Source: Methanobacterium_C sp963845285 (GTDB taxonomy: Archaea; Methanobacteriota; Methanobacteria; Methanobacteriales; Methanobacteriaceae). Taken from it: a DNA stretch of 64,000 nucleotides. Position numbers and translations under genes: made by a program. The notes beneath the pieces were generated by a model. The model was not told the origin of the DNA, made no database searches, and saw only the letters and a program-made list of their open reading frames with translations. Positions 63,649 through 64,000 of the stretch are shown here, one piece after another; the first letter of the stretch is position 1; every line of letters begins with the position of its first letter. Location of the stretch: assembly GCA_963845285.1 (NCBI GenBank), contig CAWJRO010000011.1, positions 1 through 64,000 of the forward strand, written 5' to 3'.

Positions 63649-63986
63649 TGAAACACCAGATTTTATATTAAAAAATCATATTTATTATTATTTTCCCTTA
63701 TAATCTATTGAAAAATAGTTGTAGGGCCATTAAAGAGTAATAAATAAATATTTATAGTTATTAATGATTTGATATGATTTGAATATCGTCCAGGAAATGG
63801 CTGAAATTAAAAGTAGAAAAAATTCTTTTTTAAAGAACATGAACTCCCATGGGCCATCAGTATTTTAAACCCGTTTAATGGGAATTTTCAATGATTTCAG
63901 TCCCAAGGTTTAAATATAATCTCTAATCATAGAATGTTCAGTGATATCCAATAATTATTACGGTTCAATTAGACAATGGTGGGGGC
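63649..63986. other. Intergenic up to window end
   Basis: A/T-rich spacer, divergent from the NERD gene on the left and leading to a possible start at 63987. No RNA gene or repeat seen. Confidence 0.4.
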
Positions 63987-64000
63987 ATGACATTTGTGGA
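63987..64000 (+). CDS. Possible start of next gene
   Basis: ATGACATTTGTGGA follows GGTGGGGGC at the very end of the window. The Shine-Dalgarno is close to the ATG, so the true start may be further on. Nothing else can be said. Confidence 0.25.

Overview
The window reads as a piece of an A+T-rich mesophilic methanogen of the order Methanobacteriales, probably Methanobacterium. The evidence is an archaeal HMG-CoA synthase/thiolase pair, AqpM with its DUF2180 partner, DUF2193, F420-dependent sulfite reductase, an F420:NADP oxidoreductase, a pseudomurein-binding-type repeat, and G-rich (GGGGG, GGTGAT) ribosome binding sites. I saw no rRNA, tRNA or CRISPR array.

Layout. 0-13.6 kb is mostly conserved metabolism and stress genes: thiolase/HMG-CoA synthase, a flavodoxin, a ferritin-like protein, MsrA, PolX, an RNase H-like nuclease, AqpM and DUF2193. 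14.8-16.5 kb is an intact IS1182-family element with a 5-bp target duplication, 265 bp upstream of a Fe-only nitrogenase cluster anfD-anfG-anfK (16.8-20.1 kb). No anfH or nifI is visible. 21.0-23.7 kb is a repeat-rich adhesin-like surface protein, followed by 3 kb of decayed DNA. 26.7-36.7 kb holds an MBL hydrolase, a TSUP transporter, PadR plus a HAAS-Fsr fusion, a HEPN/nucleotidyltransferase pair behind five palindromic operators, nadX with a nadA remnant, and an IS5-like element. 36.8-40.9 kb is a secondary-alcohol oxidation operon (SDR remnant, npdG, NADP-type alcohol dehydrogenase) beside a TetR gene. 41.2-63.6 kb is an accessory island: an archaeal ATPase, an ltrA/ABC-ATPase deletion junction, two more HEPN/MNT modules, SatD with an operator cluster, RelBE and its remnant, zinc-ribbon membrane proteins, and a three-gene EVE / BrxD-like ATPase / BrxHI-like helicase operon. 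Divergent from that operon is a 988-residue protein of repeated zinc-ribbon modules. UppP and a NERD-domain protein end the window.

The best candidate for an undescribed system is the EVE-BrxD-BrxHI operon with its divergent zinc-ribbon repeat protein (53.97-61.29 kb). It carries two recognisable BREX components but no visible methylase, PglZ or BrxC. The second is the HEPN/nucleotidyltransferase operon at 33.0-34.1 kb with its array of 18-bp palindromes.

Two family-wide patterns deserve caution. First, many otherwise well-preserved genes carry single-base lesions: polX, anfD, fsr, DUF2193 (in-frame TAG), an M14-like gene, two HEPN genes, a DUF4258-like gene and a zinc-ribbon gene. Second, several genes have a good Shine-Dalgarno at the right distance from ATA/ATC/ATT instead of ATG. 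Either the sequence carries base errors or this strain has unusual decay; raw reads would decide. Five ~105-bp or shorter non-coding elements share terminal inverted repeats with the IS1182 copy and look like MITEs mobilisable by it.
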